DNA of 39,737 nt from Paenibacillus sp. VTT E-133291 (GCF_002264395.1 NZ_NFVA01000065.1:1-39737), one strand, 5' to 3'. Numbered from the stretch's first letter, positions 1 through 8,416 are shown. Program-made: numbers and translations. The notes: generated by a model from the letters alone, not told the origin.

Positions 1-37
1 GGGATTTATACCGTTCATTTGGCTGGATTCGCGCGAT

Positions 38-262
38 CCGTGCAAATCGAAAGCATTTTTGCCCTTCTTTCGCTCCATTTAGGCCATTTCCCAGAAATCT
101 AGGGCATTTTTGCCCCTATTTCGCTCCATTTGGGCCATTTCACTCAAATCGAGAGCATTTTTGCCCTTCTTTCGCCCCATTTAGGCCATTTCCCAGAAAT
201 CGAGAGCATTTATGCCTCTCTTTCGCCTCAGCAAGGCCATTTCACTCAAATCCGGGGCATTT
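38..262. repeat. 51-bp tandem repeat array (about 4.5 units)
   Basis: The pentamer AAATC recurs at 44, 95, 146, 197 and 248, exactly 51 bp apart. Each unit runs AAATC, a GAGAGCATTTTTGCC-like block, TTTCGC, CATTTAGGCCATTTC, and ends alternately in CCCAG or CACTC, so there is also a 102-bp higher order. The GGGCATTTTTGCCC block in the second unit is a small inverted repeat. The reading frame open across the array only translates the repeat (51 bp is 17 codons) and has no RBS, so I do not call it a gene. The last unit degrades towards 280, next to the end of the AIM24 pseudogene. Confidence 0.9.
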
Positions 263-287
263 CTGCACTCTACTATCACTCACAACC

Positions 288-1077
288 TTATCTGCCATCC
301 AGATTGCCCAGTCCACGAAGTACGCTGCCTTCTTCTTTGCGTCCGCTGTTACCGGCAGCAGACAAAATACGTTCAGCCATACGGCTGAACGGCAGTGACT
401 GCACCCATACCTTGCCAGGTCCGCGCAGTGTGGCGAAGAACAGGCCCTCACCGCCGAATAGCGCGGTTTTGACACCATTTACAAACTCAATATTATAATC
501 CACTGATGACGTCATAGCGACAAGACAGCCAGTGTCCAGCTTGAGCGTCTCTCCCGGTTCAAGTGTGCGTTCCATAACGTAGCCGCCAGAGTGTACGAAT
601 GCAAGACCGTCGCCTTCCAGCTTTTGCATAATAAAGCTCACCTCCAAAAAATCCAGTGCACAGCTTGCGCTGAAATTCAATACCGATCGAGACGCCCTTC
701 GCCGCACAGAGGAATGAGTCCTTTTGACAGATCACTTTTCCGGCGTATTGCTGAAGATCAAGCGGGATGATTTCGCCTGGATATGGAGCAGCAAAGGTGA
801 CACTTTTTCGTCCATAAGAACCACTGTGTGTAAAGACGGTCATGAACAGGCTTTCCCCAGTCAGCAGACGCTTACCGGCACCCATCAGCTTACCCATCAG
901 TCCGCTTCCGCGCGTCCCCCCACTACCATCACCAAAAATCGTCTCCATCGTAATTTCCTGATCCATCATCATGAAGCTTCCAGCTTCGGCAATTACACTC
1001 TCTCCGGGGTCAAGCTGCACCTCCACACACTGAATTTCCTAGCCCATAATGACAAAATCAATCTCGTGAGCACTCAT
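288..1077 (-). pseudogene. AIM24 / TIGR00266-family protein, broken
   Basis: Joined across two frames, this encodes an AIM24-family protein (TIGR00266), a beta-rich fold of unknown biochemical role. Recognisable pieces are EAGSFMMMD near the N terminus, the glycine-rich SGLMGKLMGAGKRLLTGES stretch, and GFFGGE followed by IMQKLEGDGLAFVHSGG. The natural start is ATG at 1077 behind an AAGGAGGG ribosome site. Codon 13 is TAG (1039-1041), and near 634-642 two bases are missing between GGTGAG and CTTTATTATG, which throws the C-terminal half into another frame. Both halves stay well conserved apart from these lesions, so decay is recent or one lesion is a sequencing error. No intact copy is present in this window. 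Confidence 0.85.
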
Positions 1078-1203
1078 CCCGCAGTCCCTCCTTATTATTA
1101 ATGTCACCAAGTGACTCTTCGAATGAAAATTAATACACGCGTTGTGATTCACGGTTTCGCCAATCATAACAACCCATGTTATTCGCCTATATCCAGCAAA
1201 ATG

Positions 1204-1437
1204 TAAACCAAAATTCTGGCTGACCTTAATCGTAGCATCCCCGAAAAATACAATTTACACCATCTGCCATCACCGCATAAATTGTTTCTTTAACAGGCAT
1301 ATAAAAGAGTGATCACACCAAAACGACTGCATCCAACATGATGAATACAGTACCTTCTTTGACTCCCACATCCACTGATCAGCAGCGACAAAATATCGTC
1401 TCCTCCACTCGCGCCGCCATTTCGCAGAATAGTCTCC
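1204..1437 (-). pseudogene. degraded partial duplicate of the YitT-family gene
   Basis: This stretch closely repeats parts of the intact YitT gene and its terminator region. Bases 1204-1240 match the terminator arm and following bases at about 2676-2717, including AATTCTGGCTGACCTTA. Bases 1262-1437 match 2857-3034, including the shared run TAACAGGCATATAAAAGAGT. Relative to the intact copy about 120 bp are missing between the two blocks and another 2 bp are lost near 1360, so it cannot be translated. The rest of the gene is absent upstream. It is a remnant of a tandem paralogue. Confidence 0.8.
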
Positions 1438-1523
1438 ATATGCATGATGATTCTGACATATTCATTGCGCTGTTTTTCTTATTAATATCCAAGTTTTAAC
1501 CATTACTGAATCAAGAGTTTCTC

Positions 1524-1551
1524 TTGTCAATGCTTGATAATATGTTACAAT
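1524..1551 (+). promoter_or_regulatory. sigma-A-type promoter for the TrhO gene
   Basis: TTGTCA (1524-1529) and TACAAT (1546-1551) lie 16 bp apart, about 60 bp upstream of the start codon. The rest of the gap from 1438 to here holds no gene I can see. Confidence 0.6.
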
Positions 1552-1609
1552 ACTTTTTATACTTAAACGTTTATTTAGTAGTCTAATTCTAATGATAAAG
1601 GTGAAAAGA

Positions 1610-2506
1610 ATGAAACCACAATCGGAATATGCAATTCTGCTATACTATAAATTTGTAAAAGTGCCGGATGCAGAACAATTCGCTCAGGAGCATTTGGCTT
1701 ACTGCAAAGAGCTTGACGTAAAGGGACGAATTCTCATCTCAGATGAAGGCATTAACGGGACACTGTCTGGAACGATTGCCCAAACCGAGCAATACATGAA
1801 GGATTTGCGCGCAAATCCGATGTTCAGCGATATCGTCTTCAAGATCGATGAGGCAGATGGTCATGCCTTCAAAAAGATCTTCGTTCGTTATAAAAAGGAA
1901 CTCGTGACGTTCCGGGTCGAGGATGAACTGGACCCCAACGTGATCACCGGAGAGCATCTGGCGCCTAAAGATTTCTATGAAATGATGCAGCGAGATGATG
2001 TGGTAATTCTGGATGGCCGTACCGGCTATGAATTCGATCTGGGTCATTTCCGCGGTTCCATCCGCCCTGAAGTTGACAGCTTCAAAGAATTCCCGGACTG
2101 GATTCGTGAGAATATGAGCGAGCTAAAAGATAAACCAATCCTGACCTACTGTACAGGCGGAATCCGCTGCGAGAAATTAAGCGGGTTTATGATGAAAGAA
2201 GGCTTCCAGCAGGTGTACCAGCTGGATGGTGGGATTGTGACTTACGGTAAAGACCCTGAGGTACAGGGACAACTGTTCGATGGAAAATGTTATGTCTTCG
2301 ATGAGCGGATCTCCGTACAGATTAATCATACCGATGATGATATCGTTGTTGGTCGTTGCCATCACTGCGGTCAGCCCGCTGACAAATTCATCAACTGCGC
2401 CAACGATGCTTGCCATCTACAGCATATTTGCTGTGAGGACTGTGAAAATGAGCATAGTGGACATTGCTCGGACGAATGCGAAGCTATCACGAATGCAGTG
2501 GGCTAA
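1610..2506 (+). CDS. trhO: oxygen-dependent tRNA uridine(34) hydroxylase, TrhO/YceA family (rhodanese-like)
   Basis: A 298-residue member of the rhodanese-related UPF0176 family; characterised members hydroxylate uridine 34 of tRNA to 5-hydroxyuridine. The N-terminal region (about 1-100, with ILISDEGINGTLSG) is followed by a rhodanese domain (about 120-225) with the active-site cysteine in the loop CTGGIRCEK (Cys181). The C terminus is Cys/His-rich (CHHCG, CHLQHICCEDC, HCSDEC) and probably binds zinc, as in the longer family members. I start at ATG 1610 because AAAGGTG (1597-1603) is ideally spaced from it; the upstream in-frame ATG at 1592 has no RBS. The gene has its own promoter and terminator. 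The family call is firm; the exact reaction is from family knowledge. Confidence 0.92.
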   Translation: MKPQSEYAILLYYKFVKVPDAEQFAQEHLAYCKELDVKGRILISDEGINGTLSGTIAQTEQYMKDLRANPMFSDIVFKIDEADGHAFKKIFVRYKKELVTFRVEDELDPNVITGEHLAPKDFYEMMQRDDVVILDGRTGYEFDLGHFRGSIRPEVDSFKEFPDWIRENMSELKDKPILTYCTGGIRCEKLSGFMMKEGFQQVYQLDGGIVTYGKDPEVQGQLFDGKCYVFDERISVQINHTDDDIVVGRCHHCGQPADKFINCANDACHLQHICCEDCENEHSGHCSDECEAITNAVG

Positions 2507-2578
2507 ATAAGAGGGACAAGTGGTCGCAAATGTCTCTTCACGATTTAAAGACAAGCATAAGAGAGTCTTAAGTTAACA

Positions 2579-2620
2579 AAAAGGTGGCGCACAGGATTAA
2601 TCCAATGCGCCACCTTTGTT
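2579..2620 (+). terminator. hairpin terminator after TrhO
   Basis: The arms GGTGGCGCA and TGCGCCACC form a perfect GC-rich stem preceded by A's and followed by TTTGTT. It ends the TrhO transcript. Confidence 0.75.
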
Positions 2621-2663
2621 ATGAGCGAAACGTCCAAGCAACGCCCCTGAGATCACTTATTCA

Positions 2664-2697
2664 ACAAAAAAAAGTCAACCAGAAATTCTGGCTGACC
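2664..2697 (-). terminator. terminator of the YitT-family gene
   Basis: On the minus strand, GTCAGCCAGAA and TTCTGGTTGAC form a stem followed by eight T's. It lies about 50 bp beyond the YitT stop codon. The same stem sequence survives in the duplicated remnant near 1205-1230. Confidence 0.85.
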
Positions 2698-2742
2698 TTA
2701 TATATAGTATATCCCCGAAATAAGCTGTTTATACAGTCTTAT

Positions 2743-3414
2743 TCACATTACCGTACCATCATGCGGTTTACGCAGCGTAGACTGAATCTTTGGCGCCTTC
2801 ACTAACTTTGGTTTACCTAAAGAGGTTGTAAAGGTGATCACATAACCTGCGACGACTACCGCCATCACCGTATACATCGTTTCTCTAACAGGCATATAAA
2901 AGAGTGATAATGCCAGAACGATTACATCCAACATGATGAATACTGTACCTACTTTAATTCCCTTCCATTCACTGATCAGCAGCGACAAAATATCATCTCC
3001 ACCACTTGCGCCGCCGCTTCGCAGAATAATTCCCGCGCCTAAACCTGTCAGTACGCCAGATAAAAGGGCTGCTAATGCCAAGTTGCCCTGCAAGTTGATG
3101 ACCAAACCGGAATAACGTTCCATGAGTCCGTAAAAGATTGTAAAAGCTCCTACAGAAACAAAGGTGTTGCATACGAACGTTTTCCCTTTGAACATCCATG
3201 CAATCAAGAGTACTGGAACGTCTAGAAGCAGAGTTGAAATTGAAGGTGATATTCCTAATACGTATTTGCCGAGAAGCGATAATCCTACGAATCCGCCCTC
3301 AGACAAATGGTTCTGAAAATTGATGTGATAATAAGCAAATGCAAGCAAAAATGTTCCAAACAAAATGACTGTCAACCGGAGCAGTACATTCACTCCGTAA
3401 TTGTGGTTCCTCAT
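2743..3414 (-). CDS. YitT family membrane protein
   Basis: A 223-residue integral membrane protein of the YitT/DUF161 family, function unknown. Five or six hydrophobic segments are visible (about 10-30, 45-75, 80-100, 108-130, 150-175, 180-200), with the family glycine signature GAGIILRSGGASGGDDIL around 120-140. It is shorter than typical YitT proteins (about 280 residues) because the C-terminal cytoplasmic DUF2179 domain is missing; it ends in a short basic tail. The start ATG at 3414 follows AAGGGGAG. It is transcribed from a promoter about 260 bp upstream, giving an unusually long leader. A decayed partial copy lies at 1204-1437. Confidence 0.85.
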   Translation of the reverse strand: MRNHNYGVNVLLRLTVILFGTFLLAFAYYHINFQNHLSEGGFVGLSLLGKYVLGISPSISTLLLDVPVLLIAWMFKGKTFVCNTFVSVGAFTIFYGLMERYSGLVINLQGNLALAALLSGVLTGLGAGIILRSGGASGGDDILSLLISEWKGIKVGTVFIMLDVIVLALSLFYMPVRETMYTVMAVVVAGYVITFTTSLGKPKLVKAPKIQSTLRKPHDGTVM

Positions 3415-3670
3415 ACAGGTCTCCCCTTATCGTATATGGCGGCTAAACGTCCCACCAACCTCTACGACGGGTAAAACCGGAGGTATTGCTCCTTCGCATA
3501 TATATACTCCTTCCCCTCGCAGAGGCGGTTCGTCGAGTAACAACGGTTCACGCACCTTCTACAGGGAAGCTAAGTATAAGACAGATCATAACGTTTCCAA
3601 ATCGTCCTTTGGGGAATCGTCCTTCGGGGACACATGGTATCCTGATCCTTTCTGTAATTTAATAAGTTCT
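3415..3670 (-). other. long structured 5' leader of the YitT-family gene
   Basis: About 255 nt separate the predicted transcription start from the YitT start codon. Read on the minus strand the leader opens with an imperfect direct repeat (TCCCCGAAGGACGAT then TCCCCAAAGGACGAT). It then has the hairpin CCTCTGCGAGG, the hairpin GGAGCAATACCTCC, and a GGTGG...CCGCC stem shortly before the RBS. I could not assign it to a known riboswitch class: lysine, glycine, SAM, ydaO, M-box and yybP-ykoY cores were considered and did not fit. It may be a cis-regulatory RNA or merely an old intergenic region. Confidence 0.35.
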
Positions 3671-3676
3671 GAATAC

Positions 3677-3705
3677 ATTATACCACGGAGATCCACTACT
3701 CTAAA
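3677..3705 (-). promoter_or_regulatory. promoter for the YitT leader
   Basis: On the minus strand TTTAGA (3705-3700) and a perfect TATAAT (3682-3677) are 17 bp apart. It sits between the end of the Crp/Fnr gene and the YitT leader, so YitT can be transcribed separately. Confidence 0.6.
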
Positions 3706-3731
3706 CACTTCACTATAAAAATAGGCAGGAA

Positions 3732-4232
3732 TCACTCCACGGTACGCAACAAACGATTGACTGTTTCGCGTCTCACACCGATCAATTGTCCAATTTCCTC
3801 CTGTGTCAAAAGCTCTGTTAGTGCTGCGCCATGAGAGTAGTCATTGAACCAGCGGGTTAACAGTTCCATACGTTCTGCGGGTGTTCCAACCGTAAGGTGA
3901 TCTAGCCGAGTCTGCATAAAACGCACCTTCTCTTGAAGCAACATAGCGATTTCCATCGCTCGACCTGGCTCATCCCGTACCTGTTGATACCATTCCGCTG
4001 AAGGAACTGCCTCCACCTCGCTCTTCATCATCGCAACCGCTGTTCCATGCGCCTCCTTTGGCGAAATGAGTGAATGATGGGGAACCATCTCACCAGGATA
4101 CAAGATGTTGAACAACACCATGTTCCCATTTTCATGAAGCCTTGTTACCTTGAACAGCCCACTTTTCACCTTATATAAGAATTCGCAGCTGTCCCCTTGA
4201 CGGAACAAGACTTCCCCCTTGTGCAGTATCAT
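3732..4232 (-). CDS. Crp/Fnr family transcriptional regulator (short form)
   Basis: A 166-residue regulator with an N-terminal cyclic-nucleotide-binding-type beta-barrel (about 1-75, beginning directly in the first strand with ILHKGEVLFRQGD) and a dimerisation helix (about 85-110). The C-terminal winged helix (about 118-166) includes LLTQEEIGQLIGVRRETVNR. It is roughly 60 residues shorter than a typical family member because the N-terminal helix is missing. There is no Fnr-type cysteine cluster, so oxygen sensing through Fe-S is unlikely. The start at 4232 has AAAGGAGCG upstream, and a TATAAT-like -10 lies at 4274-4279. Target and effector are unknown. Confidence 0.85.
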   Translation of the reverse strand: MILHKGEVLFRQGDSCEFLYKVKSGLFKVTRLHENGNMVLFNILYPGEMVPHHSLISPKEAHGTAVAMMKSEVEAVPSAEWYQQVRDEPGRAMEIAMLLQEKVRFMQTRLDHLTVGTPAERMELLTRWFNDYSHGAALTELLTQEEIGQLIGVRRETVNRLLRTVE

Positions 4233-4347
4233 CTCGCTCGCTCCTTTGCCCTCTTGTTATATATATATTTTCAATTATACAAAAATAAACCTCAATGAAG
4301 GAGATTATTCTCGCAAGGGCTGGGGGCATACGTGGTCAACGTTTAGG

Positions 4348-4376
4348 TAAGAAGAATCGCCTTCGGCTTCTTCTTA
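4348..4376. other. perfect hairpin without T-tract in the fruA-Crp gap
   Basis: TAAGAAGAA and TTCTTCTTA pair, with an inner GCC-TTC-GGC stem-loop. No T run follows on either strand, so it is not an ordinary terminator. The gap 4233-4443 contains no ORF with a convincing RBS; the plus-strand frame from 4295 runs through the fruA terminator and antisense to fruA. Confidence 0.4.
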
Positions 4377-4443
4377 GGGACGATGATCGTTTCTGCAAAA
4401 ATAGAAGAATAGTTTTTAGCGTATGCATAAAAATTCTTATATT

Positions 4444-4490
4444 TCAAAAAACTGCCGAGTACCAGAAGAAGCGTCTGGCACCCAGCAGTT
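4444..4490 (-). terminator. terminator of the fru operon
   Basis: On the minus strand the imperfect arms AACTGC...CCAGA and TCTGG...GCAGTT are followed by TTTTTTG. The structure begins about 20 bp past the fruA stop. Confidence 0.75.
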
Positions 4491-4506
4491 CAAATTATTT
4501 ATTTTA

Positions 4507-6435
4507 TTACTTTGCCTCAAGAGGTTTCTTCCATAATCCGAGCATTAATCCGGAAATAACAGATCCGATCAGAACGGCCAGTAGGAACAACAACGCATGA
4601 CTCGAAAGCGCGGCTACAAAGATCCCACCATGCGGTGCTGGAACGTTGATATTCCAAAACTGAGTGAGACCACCAGCTACGGCTGAACCTAAGATACAAG
4701 AAGTCAGAACACGCAGTGGATCGGCAGCGGCGAATGGAATCGCCCCTTCTGTAATGAACGATAAGCCCAATACATAGTTTGTTAACCCTGATTTACGTTC
4801 TGATTCTGTAAATTTATTCTTGAAGAAGGTAGTAGCAAGGGCTATTGCAAGTGGAGGAACCATACCGCCTGCCATTACAGCCGCCATCATAAATCCGTTA
4901 GTATTTCCACTGGTAGTGAATACCCCGATGGCAAAAGTGTAAGCCGCTTTATTGAAAGGACCTCCCATATCAATAGCCATCATTCCACCAAGAACCAGAC
5001 CCAGAATTACTGCATTAACCGTTCCAAGATCGTTAAGCCAATTAATGAGCCCTACGTTCATCCAGCTAAAGATCGGATCGAACAGGTAATACATCAATCC
5101 ACCGGTAATTAATAGACCAAATACCGGATATAACAGAATCGGCTTTAATCCGTCGAGCGTTTTTGGCAGACCCGCAAACACTTTGCGCAGACCGATAACA
5201 ACGTAACCAGCCAAGAAACCTGCAGCCAGACCGCCGAGGAATCCAGCATTGGAATTCAAGGCCATATAACCGCCAACCATACCTGGCATCAGAGCTGGAC
5301 GGTCACCGATACTAATCGCAATAAATCCAGCAAGAACCGGAATTAGGAAATGGAAGGCACCATCACCGCCACCAATCGTCTGCAGCAGCTGGAATAGAGG
5401 GTGATTCTCTCCACCAACTTGTTCAATCAGGAAGGAGATCGCCAGCAGAATACCACCGCCGACTACAAACGGCAGCATGTGGGAGATACCATTCATCAAG
5501 TCCTTGTATATTTTACTGCCGATACTGCCTGATTTCTCTTTGGACTCTCCTTCATTACCACTACGACCTTCATTATGGTAAATCGGTGCATCGCCGTTCA
5601 TTGCTTTGCGAATGAGCTCTTCCGATTTGCGAATACCGTCACTAACCGGTCTTTGCAGTACTGGCTTGCCATCAAAACGAGCCATTTCCACTTGTTTATC
5701 TGCTGCCACAATTACACCACTTGCACGCCGAATCTCATCGGGTGTTAAGATGTTTTTGGCACCTTCTGAACCATTTGTCTCTACACGGATATTAACTCCC
5801 ATTTCCAGAGCCTTCTTCTTGAGCGCATCTTCAGCCATAAAGGTATGCGCAATTCCAGTAGGACAAGCAGTAACAGCTACGACGAATGCTTGGGAATCTG
5901 GGTTGCCGACGATTAGCTTTTCAGGTTCTGACTTCTTGGCAGCTTCAGCAGCTTCGCTCTCTTTCTCCTTGGCTTCCCCTTCGGCCTGCTTCGCATCGAA
6001 CAAGGCGGATACCTCATCTGGAGTTCGGGTATTCATCAGCTGTTCAATGAACTCACTATCGATCAACAGTCTGGACAGCGAGGCCAATGTACGAAGATGC
6101 ATGTTGCCCGCTCCTTCTGGGGCGGCAATCATAAAGAAGATCCGAGCCGGTTCATCATCAAGTGATTCGAATTCCACGCCCGTCGCACTTTTGGCAAACA
6201 CAACTGTCGCTTCATTCACCGCTTTAGTCTTGGCATGTGGCATTGCGATACCGCCACCAATCCCAGTACTGGACTGCTCTTCACGCTTCAGGATCATCTC
6301 TTTAAATAGAACAGGATCATTGATACGACCACTTGCGGCAAGACTGGCAATCAATTCATCAATTGCTCCTTCTTTAGTGGTTGCTTTTAAATCCATAATC
6401 ATTGTTTCTTTTATCATCAAATCCGTAATTCTCAT
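4507..6435 (-). CDS. fruA: fructose-specific PTS enzyme IIABC
   Basis: A multidomain PTS permease that imports fructose and phosphorylates it to fructose 1-phosphate. From the ATG at 6435 it has 642 residues: an EIIA-Fru domain (about 1-145) with the phosphorylatable histidine in GIAMPHAK (His67); a charged linker rich in Glu, Lys and Ala; an EIIB domain with the cysteine loop VTACPTGIAHTFMA (Cys191); and a membrane EIIC domain from about 310 with eight or more hydrophobic spans. A TTG at 6444 is in frame, but the RBS AAGGGAG touches it and is correctly spaced only for ATG 6435. It is the last gene of fruR-fruK-fruA, 38 bp after fruK, and feeds that kinase directly. Confidence 0.95.
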   Translation of the reverse strand: MRITDLMIKETMIMDLKATTKEGAIDELIASLAASGRINDPVLFKEMILKREEQSSTGIGGGIAMPHAKTKAVNEATVVFAKSATGVEFESLDDEPARIFFMIAAPEGAGNMHLRTLASLSRLLIDSEFIEQLMNTRTPDEVSALFDAKQAEGEAKEKESEAAEAAKKSEPEKLIVGNPDSQAFVVAVTACPTGIAHTFMAEDALKKKALEMGVNIRVETNGSEGAKNILTPDEIRRASGVIVAADKQVEMARFDGKPVLQRPVSDGIRKSEELIRKAMNGDAPIYHNEGRSGNEGESKEKSGSIGSKIYKDLMNGISHMLPFVVGGGILLAISFLIEQVGGENHPLFQLLQTIGGGDGAFHFLIPVLAGFIAISIGDRPALMPGMVGGYMALNSNAGFLGGLAAGFLAGYVVIGLRKVFAGLPKTLDGLKPILLYPVFGLLITGGLMYYLFDPIFSWMNVGLINWLNDLGTVNAVILGLVLGGMMAIDMGGPFNKAAYTFAIGVFTTSGNTNGFMMAAVMAGGMVPPLAIALATTFFKNKFTESERKSGLTNYVLGLSFITEGAIPFAAADPLRVLTSCILGSAVAGGLTQFWNINVPAPHGGIFVAALSSHALLFLLAVLIGSVISGLMLGLWKKPLEAK

Positions 6436-6473
6436 TTCTTCCAACTCCCTTGAGTACTTTGAATGCTGTTAGC

Positions 6474-7385
6474 TTACACTTCTGAGATGTTGATCAGCGG
6501 TCTCAGTTGCTCAATGAATTCTCTATCTGCCAGGTCATCAGAGAAAGCTGTTGCGCTGCCTGAGGCAACACCTGCACGGAAAGCTTCCATTAAATCTCCA
6601 GTCAAAGAAAATGTGCCAACGAATCCAGCGATCATAGAATCGCCTGCGCCTACAGAATTTTTTACTGCTCCTTTTGGAGCATTGGCGTGGTATACCCCCT
6701 GTTCCGTAATGAACAAGGCACCTTCACTAGCCATTGAAACTAACACATGCTTCGCGCCAGCTTCGAGCAGCTTACGACCATAAGTAATAATTTCTTCCTT
6801 ATTCTCTATCGTAACGCCGAATAGCTCTGCAAGCTCATGATGATTAGGCTTAACGAGCAACGGCTGATGAGGAAGTGCCTTTTTCAGCGCTGAACCTGTA
6901 GTATCAATGACAAATTCGGCCTCTCTTTGCTTGCATACAGATATCAACCTGTCATAGAAATCAGCACCCAGTGAAGGAGGAACACTTCCGGACAATATCA
7001 CAACATCGCCTGCATTCAGAACAGCCATCTTCTGTAATAATGCCTCTGCCTCCGTATCTCGGATGACAGGCCCTGCACCATTAATCTCCGTTTCCTCTCC
7101 ATGCTTAAGCTTGATATTAATTCGGGTATCATCAGAAACAAATACAAAATCACTTGAAATCGACTCTTTCCGCAACCATTCCTCAATATATCGTCCAGTG
7201 AATCCACCAAGGAAGCCTATAGCTTTATTCTGAACCTCAAGCTGATTTAACACGCGTGATACGTTGATCCCTTTACCTCCAGGAAGCTTCAAATCACGTT
7301 TCATCCGGTTCAAGCCACCTAGTCTCAAATCTTCAACTTCCACGATGTAATCGATGGAAGGATTAAGCGTTACTGTATAGATCAT
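6474..7385 (-). CDS. fruK: 1-phosphofructokinase
   Basis: A 303-residue PfkB-family kinase that converts fructose 1-phosphate to fructose 1,6-bisphosphate, following EII-Fru uptake. It shows the substrate-side glycine motif LPGGKGINVSRVL (about 35-47) and the ATP/anion-hole motif NSVGAGDS with catalytic Asp249. Length is normal for the family. The start ATG at 7385 has GAGGGA upstream. It lies between fruR and fruA in the same orientation; the 145-bp gap to fruR contains no clear terminator, so one transcript is likely. Confidence 0.95.
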   Translation of the reverse strand: MIYTVTLNPSIDYIVEVEDLRLGGLNRMKRDLKLPGGKGINVSRVLNQLEVQNKAIGFLGGFTGRYIEEWLRKESISSDFVFVSDDTRINIKLKHGEETEINGAGPVIRDTEAEALLQKMAVLNAGDVVILSGSVPPSLGADFYDRLISVCKQREAEFVIDTTGSALKKALPHQPLLVKPNHHELAELFGVTIENKEEIITYGRKLLEAGAKHVLVSMASEGALFITEQGVYHANAPKGAVKNSVGAGDSMIAGFVGTFSLTGDLMEAFRAGVASGSATAFSDDLADREFIEQLRPLINISEV

Positions 7386-7531
7386 AATTATCCCTCAATT
7401 ATTTTGGTTTTCTAAGCCATAGATTACCGGCTAAACATGCGGCAAATGTAATTTCTCCAAACGATCTTACAATGATTCCATACCACTCAAATTAAAACAT
7501 TTTCTAACCGTAGAACAGCCTCCACCTAGGG

Positions 7532-8296
7532 TCATACCAGCGAGAAATCCACACCCATTTGCGTAATCTCACGGATGAACTTGTCAGATGCACCAGAATC
7601 AATAATGCAGTGATCCATTTCCGTCACGTCGGCAACCTTACAGAAGGATACTTGACCGAGCTTGCTATGATCAGCCAGAAGAATTACTTGCTTTGCAACC
7701 GAGATCATCTTACGCTTGGTCGCTGCTTCAAGCATATTAGGTGTAGTGATTCCTTCTCTTAAGTCTAATCCGTTGGTTGCAAGAAATGTTTTATCCACTC
7801 TTACCATCTCTAAAGAGCGCTCAGTCATCGGTCCTACAAAAGCCAATGTATCCGGTCGCAACATTCCGCCTGTAATTGAGACTTCTATATTGCGACAATC
7901 CCGCAGTTCATTAAGCGCCATAATTGAATTGGTAATGACTTTTATATTAGAAAAAGCCCTTAGCTCTTTAGCAATCTGTAGCGTTGTGGTTCCAGCATCC
8001 AGCAGAATAGCATCGCCTTCCTGAATCATCTCTACAGCCTTGCGTGCTATCCTCTGCTTCTCATCCAACAATCGATCTTCCTTATCTGGATAAGCCGCCT
8101 CAAAGTTAACGCTCTGCAGGGATACTGCCCCCCCGTGCGTTCGTTTCAGCAACTTGGCTTCTTCAAGCTCTTTCAGGTCACGGCGCACAGTAGACTCCGA
8201 TACGCCCAGTTCCTGACTTAGCTCCTGTACCGAAGCTCTTGAATTCTTTTCCACAAATAGCACGATTCTTTGTTTTCTTTCTTCCTCAAACAACAT
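7532..8296 (-). CDS. fruR: DeoR-family regulator of the fructose operon
   Basis: A 254-residue DeoR-type repressor. The N-terminal helix-turn-helix (about 18-50) carries VQELSQELGVSESTVRRDL followed by the family RTHGGAV wing. The C-terminal DeoR sensor domain (about 75-235) has the ILLDAGTTT and ITGG motifs of the phosphosugar-binding ISOCOT fold. As first gene of fruR-fruK-fruA it most likely represses its own operon until fructose 1-phosphate or fructose 1,6-bisphosphate accumulates. The start at 8296 follows AAAAGGAGCG. Candidate operators lie immediately upstream. Confidence 0.93.
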   Translation of the reverse strand: MLFEEERKQRIVLFVEKNSRASVQELSQELGVSESTVRRDLKELEEAKLLKRTHGGAVSLQSVNFEAAYPDKEDRLLDEKQRIARKAVEMIQEGDAILLDAGTTTLQIAKELRAFSNIKVITNSIMALNELRDCRNIEVSITGGMLRPDTLAFVGPMTERSLEMVRVDKTFLATNGLDLREGITTPNMLEAATKRKMISVAKQVILLADHSKLGQVSFCKVADVTEMDHCIIDSGASDKFIREITQMGVDFSLV

Positions 8297-8362
8297 CGTG
8301 GTTCGCTCCTTTTTATTTACAGTGCTGTCCCATTTATTAAATGCGCTTATCTTTGGAATTTC

Positions 8363-8398
8363 ATGACCATTATTTGATTATATATGACTGTTATTGAT
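8363..8398 (-). promoter_or_regulatory. candidate FruR operators (direct repeats)
   Basis: Two near-identical repeats, ATGACCATTATTTGAT (8363-8378) and ATGACTGTTATTGAT (8384-8398), lie 21 bp apart just downstream of the predicted fru transcription start. DeoR-family regulators commonly bind such AT-rich direct repeats about two helical turns apart. Assignment to FruR is by position. Confidence 0.5.
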
Positions 8399-8416
8399 CA
8401 TTTGTGCTCGTTTATG

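Noticed and set aside
38..262. CRISPR array
   Set aside because: The period is regular, but there are no short identical repeats separated by unique spacers; the whole 51-bp unit is repeated, and no cas genes are present.
130..498. Repeat-protein gene on the plus strand
   Set aside because: The frame is open only because 51 bp is a multiple of three. It has no RBS and runs antisense into the AIM24 pseudogene.
3415..3670. Known riboswitch (lysine, glycine, SAM, ydaO, M-box, yybP-ykoY)
   Set aside because: Short pieces such as GTAGAAGGTGCG recall the lysine class, but the remaining conserved core elements are missing.
5606..6472. Long plus-strand ORF (288 codons)
   Set aside because: It is the antisense shadow of fruA, Ser/Ala-rich in composition, without an RBS, while fruA on the other strand is unmistakable.
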